Notes: a model not told the origin generated them from the letters alone. 64,000 bases of DNA from Augochlora pura (GCF_028453695.1 NC_135775.1:24400545-24464544); one strand, 5' to 3'. Positions 11,750 to 23,390 are shown, numbered from the stretch's first letter. Program-made: numbers and translations.

Positions 11750-12240
11750 CGACTGATTTCACGGCTATGTGCACGAGCGGTTGTTTATAATAAATAATTA
11801 ATTTATATGCTAGATGGAGAATTTAGGATTATTGGATGTATAAATTTTGTTTCGATATTTTAATATTAATTATAGGGGGGTGAAATTTAATTTTACAACT
11901 TTATTTAGGAGACCGTGTCTTAAATCTTTATAATGAGACTGATAGGATGCTACAGAGCAAGGGTTAAATTATGGCTTTATGGGAATAATAATATTCAGTC
12001 TAAACTTTGACGATTTTTATTTCAATATAGAGGGTGGTGTGCTCAATTATACATTCAATGTTTTATTAAATGATATATCACACCCTCTTTTAACTATTCT
12101 TAATGTATCATTGCGTTGGCCAATAATAAACCATTTCCCTGACAGTAATGAAAATTAATGACAAATCCTGTCAATGACGAATTTATCTAATCGCATACTT
12201 AAAAAATGAACATTAAGGTCAAGAAATATTTTGTCTTCGC
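11750..12240. other. AT-rich spacer
   Basis: Left part T/G-rich, right part A-rich. No gene, hairpin or ordered repeat is recognised. Confidence 0.55.
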
Positions 12241-13450
12241 GATCGCGGCGATTTCGAGGGAGGGTGAGCGTAGGCGTCGCGAATGATCGAATTAGAATGC
12301 GAGGAAAGAAACGAGCGCGGCGTACGATGACATAATGCCAGTGCGGCGCGTACAAGGGGTTGAAAAGGCGAGAGTGGCGCAGTTACGCGGAGCACCGTCC
12401 GCTAGGGCAACTTTTTCCCGAGTGGAATAAAAAAGGAAAAACAGCGTCGACGGTGGAGGAAGAAAACCGTGTCAAACACTGCCTCGAGTTCCTGGTCGTA
12501 CGCAGCTTTCATTAAAATTGAAGAGCCGCGCGCGCGCGGAGGCTCGCGCGTAGGCGGAGGAAGGGGAGAGCGCGGCGCGGAGCCATTGACTAGCGAAGGA
12601 TAAGTTGTTACGCAAACTTTCCGTCGTCGATATGGAAGTTGGCTCGAACACTGCGCGATGGTCATCGTGAACGGTCGGCCACCCTCGCATCTACTCGTGA
12701 TCGCCGCTCGGTTTAATTAAGCGGAAATTAATAAAGTGGCGGGCGCGAAAATTCCCGCGCGGAAAATCACGTCGTCTCCGCGGCGCGTTCTAATTGCCAT
12801 GTATACTCTGGCTCACCTGTGTTTGGCTCTGGTATACGTGTCGCCTGACAAGATATACACCTATATCCGTCTATGGGGACGTCCGTGTGCGGGGGTGTGC
12901 GCGCCCGTGTGCAGGCGCCCGCGAGCGTACCAGCCCTCGCGCACACAGCCCGCCGCCAACCCTCTCTCTCTCTCTCTCTCTCTCCCTCTCTCTCACGGCA
13001 CACCCATGGACGCGACTTGACAGGAATGTGTGATACCTAGGTATATACACGGGGTACACCCGCGCCACCCCTTATGTATACACGTGTGCCTCCCGGAGCC
13101 ACTGTATAGACACCATATATACGTCCGATTATTAGTGTGTCACACACGCTTGATTTGGTAGCGGGCTTATAACGGCCGCCATAGTGCCGAGAGGCGCCAG
13201 CTGGATGTGTTTCGGAACGCACGACCCCTCGCTACACCCTCCTCCGCGCGTCCCAACGGCGGCAGCTATCTCGCTTTTGTGTATCGCACAGAGGCGACGG
13301 GGATGACGTTGATGATGACGGTCCTAACGGCGACCCCGGGACTACGCAACTATGCAACTGATTTTTCCGATCCGGTCGCTACCGAGTTTTCTCTGGAAAC
13401 GTTTTCCACGAATTTTCATGCGACTGCGTTCTTCCCCTCGATTATATTCT
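12240..13450. other. CpG-rich block with CT microsatellite
   Basis: CpG-rich sequence with a CT tract at about 12960-12993 and a GTATATACACGG-type stretch at 13036-13090. Short open frames on both strands lack recognisable motifs. Confidence 0.55.
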
Positions 13451-13506
13451 GCCGTTGATTGCTTCTCTATCTGTAGAATTATGGTACAGTAATGTAGCAG
13501 TAGCAT

Positions 13507-13668
13507 ACAATATAGTAGCAATATGTAATACTGCAGTGGCAAATAATATAATAGCAGCGTATAATACAGTAGCAGCATACAATATAGTAACAGCATACAA
13601 TATAATAGCAGCATATAACATAGTAACAGTATACATTATAACAGCTGCATATAATATAGCAGCATCAA
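13507..13668. repeat. Minisatellite with exact 18-bp unit
   Basis: About nine 18-bp units in register, for example ATAATACAGTAGCAGCAT at 13561-13578, followed by variants at 13579, 13597 and 13615. Because 18 is a multiple of three, open frames appear on both strands (Ala/Tyr/Asn repeats on plus, Leu/Tyr repeats on minus). They are repeat artefacts rather than genes. Confidence 0.92.
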
Positions 13669-13689
13669 TTTTAATACTCGCTCACTTTA

Positions 13690-14720
13690 ACACATTCTTA
13701 AATGATAAATAACATTACATCAAAGCGCATAAATATTTAAAAAAATTAACGCTATTAACAAAATTAAATAATTGATAATCCGACTTATAAATTTTAACGT
13801 AGTAGTGTCTGTATCATTTTTCGGAACAATGATAGTAAACGCTATAGTGTTCCTGTCCGCGAAAGCGTTAGGGGTGGTTCTTCTTTGAGACTCGTAGGTG
13901 GACGAAGTGCTGAGAAAATTAGGGCGTCGAATCGATACCATCGCGGCTCGGTCTGATGTTTCCAGAATCTGTCGATGCTTCTTGCTTAATAGCATTCTAC
14001 ATGGTTTTGGGCGGTGATTAGGTGAATGTGGTATTGATTCAAGGGTTGGAAGCCGTGCGGAGGATGTAGAATTAAGGAACATCGTTGAAAACGATGCATA
14101 TGGAACTTGATACGCGATTCTTTCGATCATGCTATCTATATACGTGATTATGGCAATTTCTTAGTACACTGTATAATAAATTTTATATACAGAGATATTT
14201 TGGAAAATGGAAGATTAGCGGATAGTGCTAGAATATTATTATCTTCCATCCTGATCGCTGTTCTACATTTCTAGCAATAGTACATTATTTCTACAACATA
14301 CTATACATTGTTCCTTCTAATCATACTTTTACAATTATACCTTTTTATAAAAGGTTACAAAAATGACAAAGAAATATTACCGTACCAAATAAAAGCTACC
14401 TGCAACAATTACAAAACGTCAAAACAATTCTCCCAAAAATGAATCATTATTTAAAAAATCACAAAACAGTTAAAAATCCTTGAAACTATCCAAACCGATA
14501 AATTGGAGCAGTTTTCTGTCAACTATAAGCGAAGGTCTCGGTCGACGTTCTCGCCTACAGTAACCCGTTTCCGATGGACGTCTGAATTAATCAAGCAATT
14601 TCAAGAATCCCGCATATCCACCTGTAGGACCATCAAACGCTAAATCACGCCTCCGCGATTGCTGCTGTACCAGTCTCAAGCCAATTATATCTTCCTGTTT
14701 ACTTTGCTCACGGTTCCAAA
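13690..14720. other. AT-rich spacer
   Basis: Contains a somewhat GC-richer island at 13800-14110, whose open frame on the minus strand shows no known motif. The right end (14340-14500) is strongly A/C-rich. No gene is supported. Confidence 0.5.
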
Positions 14721-14854
14721 TCCTCGGCGAACCCGAGGGCCGCGCGGCTCCTGTGCAAATTACTAATTTTGCTACGAAGCTAAATCGTCGGAGGCGCGAT
14801 TGTCGAATTCTAGCTTCATGGGGGCAGCGCGCCTTTTCTGTTACCCCTATTTTC

Positions 14855-15115
14855 TATTTTTTCTCGTTAATGTTCTACTATTTTATCATTTATTTTCTGT
14901 CGTTTTCTACTTTTGACGTTGGTTTCTATTTTTGTCATTTTCTTTTTCTATTTTTGTCTTTGTTTTCTATTTTTGCCATACTTTTTTATTTTTGGCGTTG
15001 TTTTCTATTTTCGTCATTGTCTTTTCTATTTTAATATCGATCGCTCTCTTTATGGTTTTTAATATAGCTCTTTCTTTTTCAGTTTTTAATTTCTCTGTTT
15101 TATTCTTGCTTTGAG
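14855..15115. repeat. T-rich degenerate minisatellite
   Basis: Repeats of a TTTTCTATTTTTGTCATTG-like unit of roughly 18-20 bp. Frames read as phenylalanine-rich hydrophobic peptides that could be mistaken for membrane segments. Confidence 0.75.
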
Positions 15116-15118
15116 TTT

Positions 15119-15570
15119 TTCTTTCGTTCTAGTTCCCAATCTCTCTCCTTCTCTCTCTCTTTTTATCATTGAATTTCTCTTCGTCTCTATCTCTCGTTCT
15201 CTGTGACTGTTCCTATCTCTCGATCCCTCACTCTCCTAATCTCTGGCTCTTCTAATCTCTTGCTCTTCCTATCTTTTGCCCCCACCCTCTGTGTTTCTAT
15301 CTACCTTTCTCTCTGCTTCTCCCTGTCTCTATTTATTTCTCTCTACATCTCTCCCTCTCTCTAATTTTCTCAACCACTCTTTCTATTTCTCTCCACCTCT
15401 CTCTCTAATTCTTTCAACCTCTCTTTTTATTCTCTCTACCCCTCTCTCTCTCTAATTCTCTCAACCACTCTCTCTCTAATTCTCTCAACCTCTCTTTTTC
15501 ATTCTCTCTACCTCTCTCTCTAATTCTCTCCACCTTTCTCTCCTACTCTTTCTCTCTCTCTACCTTTATC
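15119..15570. repeat. Long CT-rich polypyrimidine tract
   Basis: About 450 bp of interrupted CT repeats, with recurrent CTCTCTAATTCTCTCAACC-like units between 15355 and 15540. It ends immediately before the CpG-rich block that contains the first recursive splice site. Confidence 0.85.
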
Positions 15571-15920
15571 TACCGCCGTCTCCCTCGATGGTGCGTCGAC
15601 GTCGATCACGCGTCGCCGAGCGCGACTTTTCCGTCGCGTCCGGAGGTGTTGGCGAACAATGGTCATTAGCGTAGATACTGGCCGAGGCGTGCGGCGCGAG
15701 CGATTTAATAACGCGTCGCGAGTGGGCGTCGCCCGTCAACGACGGAACACAACCAATGGCTGTTTCGATATATGTCTCGCGACGGTCCCCGGCGGTTCGC
15801 TTGTGTGTGTTTGTGTGTGTGTGAGCGCGCGCTCGAGAGACCGTCGGGCCACAAAGGAGAGTACACGTGCGAGATGATCTGTAATTACATGCTTTCAAAC
15901 TGCCGACGATATCTGTCCTC

Positions 15921-15958
15921 TTGTTAACCGTTTCGTTCTCCTTCTGTTTCAGGTGAGT
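15921..15958 (+). promoter_or_regulatory. Recursive splice site 1 (ratchet point)
   Basis: A pyrimidine-rich 3' splice signal ending CTTCTGTTTCAG (AG at 15951-15952) is fused directly to a 5' splice consensus GTGAGT (15953-15958). A branch-point-like TTAAC sits about 27 nt upstream in 15921-15930. The juxtaposed YnNCAG|GTRAGT arrangement is the signature of recursive splicing in long fly introns. It lies 7.8 kb downstream of the donor at 8150 and on the same strand. Confidence 0.7.
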
Positions 15959-16023
15959 TCGCAATTCCACGTTGCTTTGTCGGGACACGCGGGGACTCGT
16001 CGTCGTTACCGAACCGTTCTACG
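15953..16023 (+). other. Possible 71-nt RS-exon or cassette exon
   Basis: Between the recursive acceptor and a second strong donor (ACG|GTGAGT, GT at 16024) lie 71 nt. They are open in the frame continuing exon 1 (starting VSSQFHVALS). A downstream donor is what exon definition of a recursive exon needs. Because 71 is not a multiple of three, retaining it would shift the downstream frame relative to skipping. It may be a transient RS-exon, a poison cassette, or a coding exon whose next partner has matching phase. Confidence 0.45.
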
Positions 16024-16089
16024 GTGAGTGGGCGATCCTCTCCTCTTCTTCACCGCGAAGATAGGCGAACCCAGGACGTTCTTGGTTTC

Positions 16090-17380
16090 GCCGCGTCTCT
16101 GTAATCGTGGCAGAGAAGTTGTCGATTTTATTGCAGCAATTATTTAGGGATGTTTATGCTACGAGATATATAAGGGTTTGGAGTATTAACTCTTGGATGG
16201 TGGACCATTTTAAAAGCTGTGTTATGGACGGCGTTTATAATTAATTCGGTGGTCTATTTAGTGATTTTTTTAAAGCGAATTTTTGGGGATGTTTTTTGCA
16301 AATTCGTTCTGAATGCAACTGTTGTTTATTTTTATTTACTTGTTGAAAATTGCGCGAGTAAGTGGGCCATTGGAATACTCTGAGTCAAAGGTGACACAAC
16401 CACTGCCTTGCAAGGGTGAAACGAATTTTTTTTAGGGAAGAATTGGGGTAGTTTTAGGATCAGAGAGATGGAGACTTATATCAAAGATAATTATTCCATT
16501 TAATCGCCAAAAATCGAGTTTAACTTTAGCGTAATTTTAGTAGCTTTAAAATAAAAGATGGAATTGCAACGTGACGTGACTGAGATAAGCAATGTATAGC
16601 TAGCTGGGTATACCTCAAAGATAGTTCTTTTCTTCGTAAACTTTACATACCACGAATTCTTCCCACGAAGAACAATGCTCGACGGAAACTTCCACAAACC
16701 TAGAAAATACAATTGCGCAAACACTCAGCCAGCCCCTTTCGCTTCTTCGTAGCCTCTTCAAGGCCTCGCAATTGAAGTCCGACCACAAAGAAGCCTCCAA
16801 GAGACATCTGCCTCGAACGCGTCTTTTTACCGGCAATCGCTAAAATATTCAACCGTAAATTCAGCGTTTAGATATCTCCACACGCGCTAACCAAGTCTCC
16901 AATGTCCCATGCAACAGTAAAAAAACATTAAATTACAATTGCAACAGCGTTAGTTACAAAAGTGCAACGTTGTTCTTTAAAAAGAAAAAAAAATATATAT
17001 GAAACGATTAGAAATTTTGATCTGCAAATTCCAACTTGTTAAAATGGTTCACGTTTCGCCTAACAATGTTCCCCATAGACAGGTAAAATTTTATTAGAAA
17101 TTAAAGAAAAATGGAGGAATATTACCTCTGCACTCGAAGAAATATTAGCTTGAAATTTAAAATAATTTCTCTGGCTTCTCTTATTTCCATTTTATATAAC
17201 AAAATTAATTCTATACAAATTGAATCTCGTCGCTCATATAACAGTTACACTTTCAACAAATTTCTATATCTAAGTTTCGACTATACAAACAATTTTAAAA
17301 CAATTTAACAACCATTTCAACGACGCCGCAGAGTCGCCGCTCGAGCTCAAAGGGTTAATCGACGACGAATAATTCTCTCG
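16090..17380. other. AT-rich spacer
   Basis: Left part (16120-16450) T/G-rich, right part (16850-17330) A/C-rich. A GC-richer patch at 16660-16820 shows no recognised protein. No ordered repeat is seen. Confidence 0.55.
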
Positions 17381-17936
17381 CGGAATAATTTGTGGAATTA
17401 ACGTGGAATAATATTGCCGCTAACGAAGGATTACCATGACCGAAGGATTCCCTCGGAACGCAGGATTACGGCGAACACCATGGATCGCCCACGACGCGGG
17501 CGGCACCGTGGAAAGCGCGGATGATAATTTTTCCGGCGCCCGGCTCCCGTTCGATCTCCGATTACCGGAGCGTGTAATGGGCTTCGGGCCGCGTTTCCAC
17601 GCGGCGTGTCGGCAGTTTTCTAATTTTCGGGACAAAGAATGAAACGCGCTGCGCGAACGTGACTCGGCCGATCTTCTTAACGACGGCGCGGGGATGCCGA
17701 GGGGGACGAAGCGGCGCGAAGAAAAAGGAAGAGAGAGAGGGAGGGAGAGGAAGAGAAGGGTAGAGGGAGAAAGAGAGTGGCAGAGGGAAGAAGAGAGAGA
17801 GAGGGCGAGGGAGGGAGACGAGGGACGCGGTTGGGTCCGAGACGAAAGAAAACGAAGGAAACATGGCGACTTTTGGGCCATATGGCGTTTACGGATACCC
17901 AAGCACCGTAAAACCTCCACGGACATAACCTGACCT

Positions 17937-17981
<45 letters not shown>

Positions 17982-18370
17982 CTCAGTCTCGCTCTCTCTT
18001 TCTTTCTCTTTTTATCTCATTCTTGCGTTCTCGGTCGCTCTGTCCGTGTTGCGGCGGTCTCGAACGGGAGCCTTAATCAACAACCGTCAGGCCCTTAAAG
18101 GAGGACGAATGGTCTCCGGCGGGCGCGGAGTCACGAAACCGACCTGCTACGCCGGTAGCTGTCGGATCGAATTCGATCCTTCCGTTCGGAATAAAACCAG
18201 AGAGAGAGAGAGAAACTTTTTCCTATTCGTTACGAATTTCCGCTCCTCGGAGAAAATTTCTCCAGGGCTCTCCGAGCATCCAGAAAATTCATTCACTATC
18301 TTTCTCTCTGTTGCTATTGATCAATTCGAGCCGCGAGTTCCGTGTAACGTCGATACGTTCTCGCTTTTGC
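17380..18370. other. CpG-rich block with GA and CT tracts
   Basis: Contains a GA-rich purine tract (17705-17815), a CT microsatellite running into TG repeats (about 17936-17982) and short CpG-rich open frames. No protein family is recognised in either strand. Confidence 0.6.
17936..17982. repeat. (CT)n-(TG)n compound microsatellite
   Basis: A CT dinucleotide run to about 17969 followed by TG repeats. The (TG)n part can adopt Z-DNA, but only a short stretch is present. Confidence 0.93.
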
Positions 18371-18960
18371 AAATGAAACGTTAATGTGGCTCGGTAATAA
18401 TTACTAAACATCAAATATACCGATTGAGAGAATTGCAGCATGGAAATAAATTTGCCTGAAAATCGGTCAACTTCGAGTAACGATAACTTCGCGAAAAATT
18501 GTCGTAGGAAGATGAGTCTTTTTTTAAATTAAAGCTTGAAACTTCTAGTTTAAGACTATATTTTTGGATTTTGAGTTTGATGTAGGTCTGTGATTGAGAC
18601 TCCTCGAAAACCTGACCTAACCATGTTTGTCACGTTGAACATTGTTTGACGAAGTTTGACAAAATTCATAGACTTTGAAAAAATTTTTCCGGAGATGCCG
18701 TTTTCAGGAGAATAAAGTTCGATCTTTTCCCTTTAATTTAAAAAAAATTCAACGCTGCTGCGATTTTTTTTGACAAAGTTATAGCTGTTCAAAGTTACCC
18801 TTATTTTGCATCTGATATTAGGCCGTCCCCTGGAACTAAATACATTTATTATATAATAATACACGAACATTTACAAATATGTTTTACCTTTTTATTAAAT
18901 TTAGTAAGACATAATACTATAATATAATTAATCTAATATAAATAATAATAGTGATAGAAA
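18370..18960. other. AT-rich spacer
   Basis: Non-coding. It lacks ordered repeats. The region 18840-18960 is A/T-rich with A excess before the next CpG block. Confidence 0.5.
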
Positions 18961-19206
18961 AATTCCATCCTAAAAAGAAAAGACGAAGCACGCGCTTCGC
19001 AGTGAATAAATTGTCTACTATAATACAAAATTGCATACAAAACGCGTCGATGACTCGTCGTCAAAGCTCGCCTAATCGTCAAGCCCACTGCATATAATCG
19101 AACCACAAGAGTCGCGCGTCGCTATGAAGAAGGGCTAGAAAAGCGTGAACAATGGGCGAAGAATCGTCGGACGCAAAAGTGCATCGCCTGAATCGGTGGT
19201 ATCCGC

Positions 19207-19301
19207 GGGGCCAGGCACCGAGCTCGGCACGATCTACCGCGAGATCTCGGCCGGAAATCGGAACTGGCTCGGGCAAACCTAATCTAAGCCTGATCCGACC
19301 C
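19207..19301. repeat. Duplicated conserved element, copy A
   Basis: Matches copy B at 22286-22410 with long identical runs: the opening GGGGCCAGGCACCG, then ATCTACCG, GAGATCTC and GGAAATCGGAACTGGCTC, and after a spacer a GGGCAA-CCTAATC-CCTGAT-CGAC series. In this copy CCGAG (19218-19222) can pair with CTCGG about 23 nt downstream. The element is in a CpG-rich block (18960-19860). No coding frame common to both copies is convincing, so a duplicated regulatory or structured-RNA element is more likely. Confidence 0.75.
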
Positions 19302-19859
19302 CCCCGAGACTCCGAGACACCCGCCCGGAGTAGAGAGGGAGAGGGGGGGCTGGGCTCTCTCGCACCGTGTTCGCGCGGCGTTACGGCCAAGCGGACGGGG
19401 GCGCATACAAGCGGCGGGGCTGCAATCGGGCCGCGCGCGGACGTGCATGTGCCGAGAGACCCGACCCCGCACGTTCCGCGCGATTATGCGAGAGCTACCG
19501 CTATGCAGATCGATCCCCCGAGTCGAAGGTGAGGGCCCGCCGGCCAGAGAACGCGCGTCCGTGTTCCACGGCTACGTGTGTCCGATGTCGATGCTCCCTC
19601 GGCTAAACCCCCGGCGAATTTCGATTGGCTCCTGCCCGGTTTAATAACCGAGCCTTGGATTTAGATGTCCGTCTGCCGGCAATCGTAATTGACTTTTCGT
19701 TTTAACCCACGGTTTCTCGCCCTTGTTTGCCACCGGTTGTACGATGCAGAGTGTCGCGGATTCTCGCGGGCGCCGGGCTCTAGGATGCACCGAGTGCATC
19801 GGTGGTCGCAGGACTGGTATTTAGGGGATGATTTTGCGGCTGGAAGGAAAAACGCTGCA

Positions 19860-20640
19860 TTAATTCATTAAACGAGTGATCAACTCCTTGATGTACCTTC
19901 AAACTGTAGCTATTAATATAGATATAAGAGAATTGAAAGATAGGATTTATTATAATTTTTTGCTATTTTTATAACGGTGCATGAATAGAGAAATTCGATT
20001 GAAATTCAATTGGGAAATTCAGTAGAGAAATCGAATTGTTCTGACGCCTCTATAACCCTTAAATTGTGACGCCAGGGTTAAACAATGCTGATTACAACAT
20101 TCAGAAGCAATTAGACAAGGATTCAAACGTTTCAATGATTCTGCATCGCTTTATTTAAACAGTTGGAATAAAATCAAAGTAATAGTAATAATAATATAGG
20201 AAAATCCTTTTAAAATTTCGTGAATAGTATTTCATGATTGCATATCTCCATTTTGTACATACTATTGCAGCGGTATCAGAAAGTTCGTAATCTTGAAGCT
20301 GTCACTTGTATCTAATTTTAGCCTTGGACGTTTTAGATTGTGACGAGTATCGAAAAATTGTTAACCCTTTCAAATAGAGTAACACAAGTCAACGGGTCAC
20401 TTTTACTCTTATATTACATTACACTATACAATATAATATCGTACTATATTTTATCATATTATATTCTATTATATTGTAATCTATTATATTGTAATCTATT
20501 ATATTGTAATCTATTATATTGTAATCTATTATATTATGTATACTATATTTCTATAGTATCATATAGTGATCGTAGTCGAAAGGGTTTAATCAATTTCGAT
20601 GTCTCATAGTCTCAGAAATCGGTAGAGAAGTTTGCCTTAA
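19860..20640. other. AT-rich spacer
   Basis: Non-coding spacer with a 15-bp minisatellite near its right-centre. No gene is recognised. Confidence 0.55.
20465..20539. repeat. 15-bp minisatellite, five units
   Basis: TCTATTATATTGTAA repeated at 20465, 20480, 20495 and 20510, with a diverged fifth unit to 20539. The first four are nearly identical, so this is a young array. Confidence 0.95.
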
Positions 20641-20766
20641 AAAATTCTGCACGCGAGCGGATGCTCCTCGGATAGTCTAGACGAAAAATTATATGATTGA
20701 CGACGAGGCATCCGAAGCGTTAATATGTCGCGCCGTTGATTTATTTACAACGTTGTACGCTGCCGC

Positions 20767-20800
20767 TATATAAGATTGCACCCACATACGGTTCAACTGT
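20767..20800 (+). promoter_or_regulatory. Intronic TATA box with Inr-like start
   Basis: A consensus TATATAAG at 20767-20774 is followed at the canonical distance by TTCAACT, an Inr-like sequence whose A (20795) is at +1 if the TATA T is at -28. The flanks are CpG-rich (20640-20920) rather than AT-rich, so the TATA match stands out. It may drive a nested transcript or an alternative first exon on the plus strand. No DPE is seen at +28 and no ORF is identified downstream. Confidence 0.45.
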
Positions 20801-21117
20801 AAATACTCGTCACTGATCGTCGCGTGCTTGCCGTACGGTGTATCGCGTTAGAGAGCAAACACAGATAACAGAAAAATCCATTGCACGGCGACGATTACGA
20901 GCGAGACCGGCACGTCCTTAAATGTTTATGTATTTTTACGATACCGTTCAGGTTTATTAAATCACCAGTTTATAGAACGAAAAGTGCTGCGAACAATTAA
21001 GAAATTTATTATCGCGTTCTGCGTGGCGATTCTGACTTTGATAGATAATAAACGTTGGTTCGTGCGGCTTGAAATTTTTTTTAATTTTGCAATTTTGGGA
21101 CACTCTGTATGAACAGT

Positions 21118-21705
21118 CAGATAGCAGCGATCGATAAAAAATCGCAGGAGCTGTTATCGTTTGATTAAAGTTCGACGGAAAATATTTCGAGTTTTTGTAA
21201 ACAACATTTGCAGGGAGATGACGCTGCGCGATGCAGTTATAGTGCAAATAGCATGCCTGAGATAATTGTATAAATTGTAAAATAATAATTAGTCTGAGAC
21301 GTGAGCAATTGATAGAAAATCGTGGGAAGTGATATCAGTTGATTAAAATTCGTCAGAAAATATTTCGAGACTACTTAAATATTCTTCGATAAAAGACAGT
21401 GCATTTATAGTGCAATCAATAAACCTATGCAACCAATATGCAATCTACAAATTCGCAATAATTAACTTAAGACATAAGCAATCGATAAAAAATCCTAGAA
21501 GGTGCTATCACTTGATCAAAATTAATCAGAAAATATTTCGTGCCTACTTAAACATCCTATACTGAAACACAATGCAATTCAAGTGCAATAGACCTATGCA
21601 ACCAATATTCAATCTAAAAATTCATAAAAATTAGCCTAAGATATCAAAGCTTGATATAAAAATCCTAAAAGATTCCAGCCGATAAAAATTCATCGGAAAA
21701 CGATC
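21118..21705. repeat. Diverged tandem array, about 170-178-bp unit, four copies
   Basis: Copies share a GATCGATAAAAAATC-like box at about 21129, 21308, 21481 and 21650, followed in each by TTGATTAAA-TTC-GA-GGAAAATATTTCG-like sequence and an AGTGCAAT-like box. The first copy is G/T-richer and the last is A/C-richer. No coding capacity is conserved. Confidence 0.85.
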
Positions 21706-21819
21706 TCCCTCACACCGATCCTAAACGATTCACTAAAACATCGACCTGCGCGTTGCACCAAAAGTTGCATTGTCTCTACGAACCAATAAGCTCTCTCTCT
21801 CAAAATAGAGTCCTCCGCG

Positions 21820-22850
21820 TCCAGTCCCAATTTCACTAAAGAGACAGGATCGCCCAGCACGGCAGCCACGAATCTTTCTCACAGGTTCGATGTGCTCCGT
21901 AATCGGTGAGAGAAACGCGCTGCTCTTAGGGGGCGCGTTTCAACGGGCGGAGGAGGGGTGGGGGTAGAGCGAAGGGGCGAGATCGAAGAGATATATATAC
22001 ATACAACGGAAGGGAAGAAATAAAAAGAGAGAGAGAGAGGAGGCTCGGTCGAGTTATCTTCGAAACCGAAACTTGCTTCGTGACTTCCACACGGGAGGGT
22101 GAGGGGGAGGGGGGGCTCCGGGAAAACTTTCCTCGGGGTTAAATGGCGACCGGTGCGCAGCGAGAGAGGGTACGGTCAGGGGGTTGGCTGGCGCGCGAAC
22201 AACAATAGCAAGAACGGCGCAGCGCCGCACAACCACGTAGCGCGGGGACTCGTAAACTCCGCGGAGGATCAGCAGGATATAATCTGGGGCCAGGCACCGT
22301 GGTAGGCACCATCTACCGTGAGATCTCCACGGAAATCGGAACTGGCTCCTAAGGGGCGGCGAGGGGAGGGGAGAGAGAGGGCAACCCTAATCCCGAACCT
22401 GATACGACGACGCTCTCGCACAGCACCGCCGCAGGCTTCTCAATTATTCACCCGGCGATTTCATACTGTCCAATCAAAGTTTAATAGAAAACCGGACCGC
22501 GAGGCATTAACCTGTTTGCCTATGAACCGAACCCCCCTCCCCCCGGACGGTTCTTTTCCACGGCGAAACTCGATCGCGACGCGTATTTATTATGTCCCCG
22601 TGTATGAAAGCGTTAGGGATGCGGCATAAATATCGTGTCGCGATCCTCTTCTCTTCGATCTCGTTTTCATTCTTCTTTTCTTCGTTTCTGGATCGGCGAA
22701 GATGCTGTTTCATCGATACGTGATAGTCGCTCGCGTGGACGTCCTTTTGGGCTGTTTTTTGTTACGATGCACCGCGTAATGGCTGCATTATGTACGCGGT
22801 GTGATCTTGTTGGGGTTCGATGAATTCTTAGTGGAGAAATTTATGGTTAT
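21820..22850. other. CpG-rich block holding conserved element B
   Basis: CpG-rich block with GA microsatellite (22025-22040), G-rich runs and the second copy of the duplicated element. Short open frames on both strands carry no recognised motif. Confidence 0.55.
22286..22410. repeat. Duplicated conserved element, copy B
   Basis: Second copy of the element at 19207-19301, 3.1 kb downstream and in the same orientation. Here CCGTGG (22297-22302) can pair with CCACGG (22327-22332), and GGTAG with CTACC inside it. Copy A has CCGAG/CTCGG at the corresponding outer positions, a change that keeps pairing. An extra GGGG-rich and GA-rich insertion of about 30 bp separates the two conserved halves in this copy. 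Confidence 0.75.
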
Positions 22851-23390
22851 TGCTGTTTGACGTCGGGTTTAATAGAGAATTTATAGAGTCAGTTTGGAAT
22901 ACTATGTAATGTATCAAATAAAAATTTATGAGATATAGGACAAATATATATAGTACATTGTACTGTGTATAAATATTTTTATGTAAATAGCACACAAATT
23001 TTTCTTCGTTGAAAATGATTAAACAAATTTCTTGATAGAGCATATACCATTCTCCCTTGTTTAACGCTAGATCTCTAACTGTACAATTTGTACAGTTAAA
23101 ATTGTACAGTTAGATTTAAAATTGTACAATTTACACTGCAATATATCCTCGAACAAAACAGTTTATCCAAAAATTATTCAGCGAATTTTTATAAAATAGT
23201 AAACGAAGCAACTCGAAACCAATAGCTTCGACTGCTTCGATGACTTTAATATTGAATTATTTTCAATCCAACCGCCAAATTAATGGATAAATTAATCAGT
23301 TGTGCTCTCTGGACATTTCTTTAACCTAGATACACCACAAGACTATCCCCTGTCGCATCATTTCAGAGACCGACGTTCATACAATGGCGT
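22850..23390. other. AT-rich spacer
   Basis: Non-coding, A/T-rich, with a short perfect hairpin in the middle (see 23074-23114). No gene is recognised. Confidence 0.55.
23074..23114. repeat. 16-bp perfect inverted repeat
   Basis: TCTAACTGTACAATTT at 23074-23089 and its exact reverse complement at 23099-23114 are separated by 9 nt. The loop and the following 20 bp contain further partial copies of the TTGTACA core, so alternative foldings exist. The stem is too short for a pre-miRNA. Confidence 0.85.

Larger units (their letters stand above)
10230..11750. other. CpG-rich block with GA tract and gap
   Basis: CpG-rich DNA containing a degenerate GAGA tract (10556-10700), potential GAGA-factor/Pipsqueak binding DNA, and the first assembly gap. 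Open frames on both strands are arginine- or serine-rich low complexity and are not called. The sequence next to the gap is a CCTT/CTTC microsatellite. Confidence 0.6.

Noticed and set aside
17075..17090. Possible recursive site GACAG|GTAAAA
   Set aside because: No pyrimidine tract and a poor donor.
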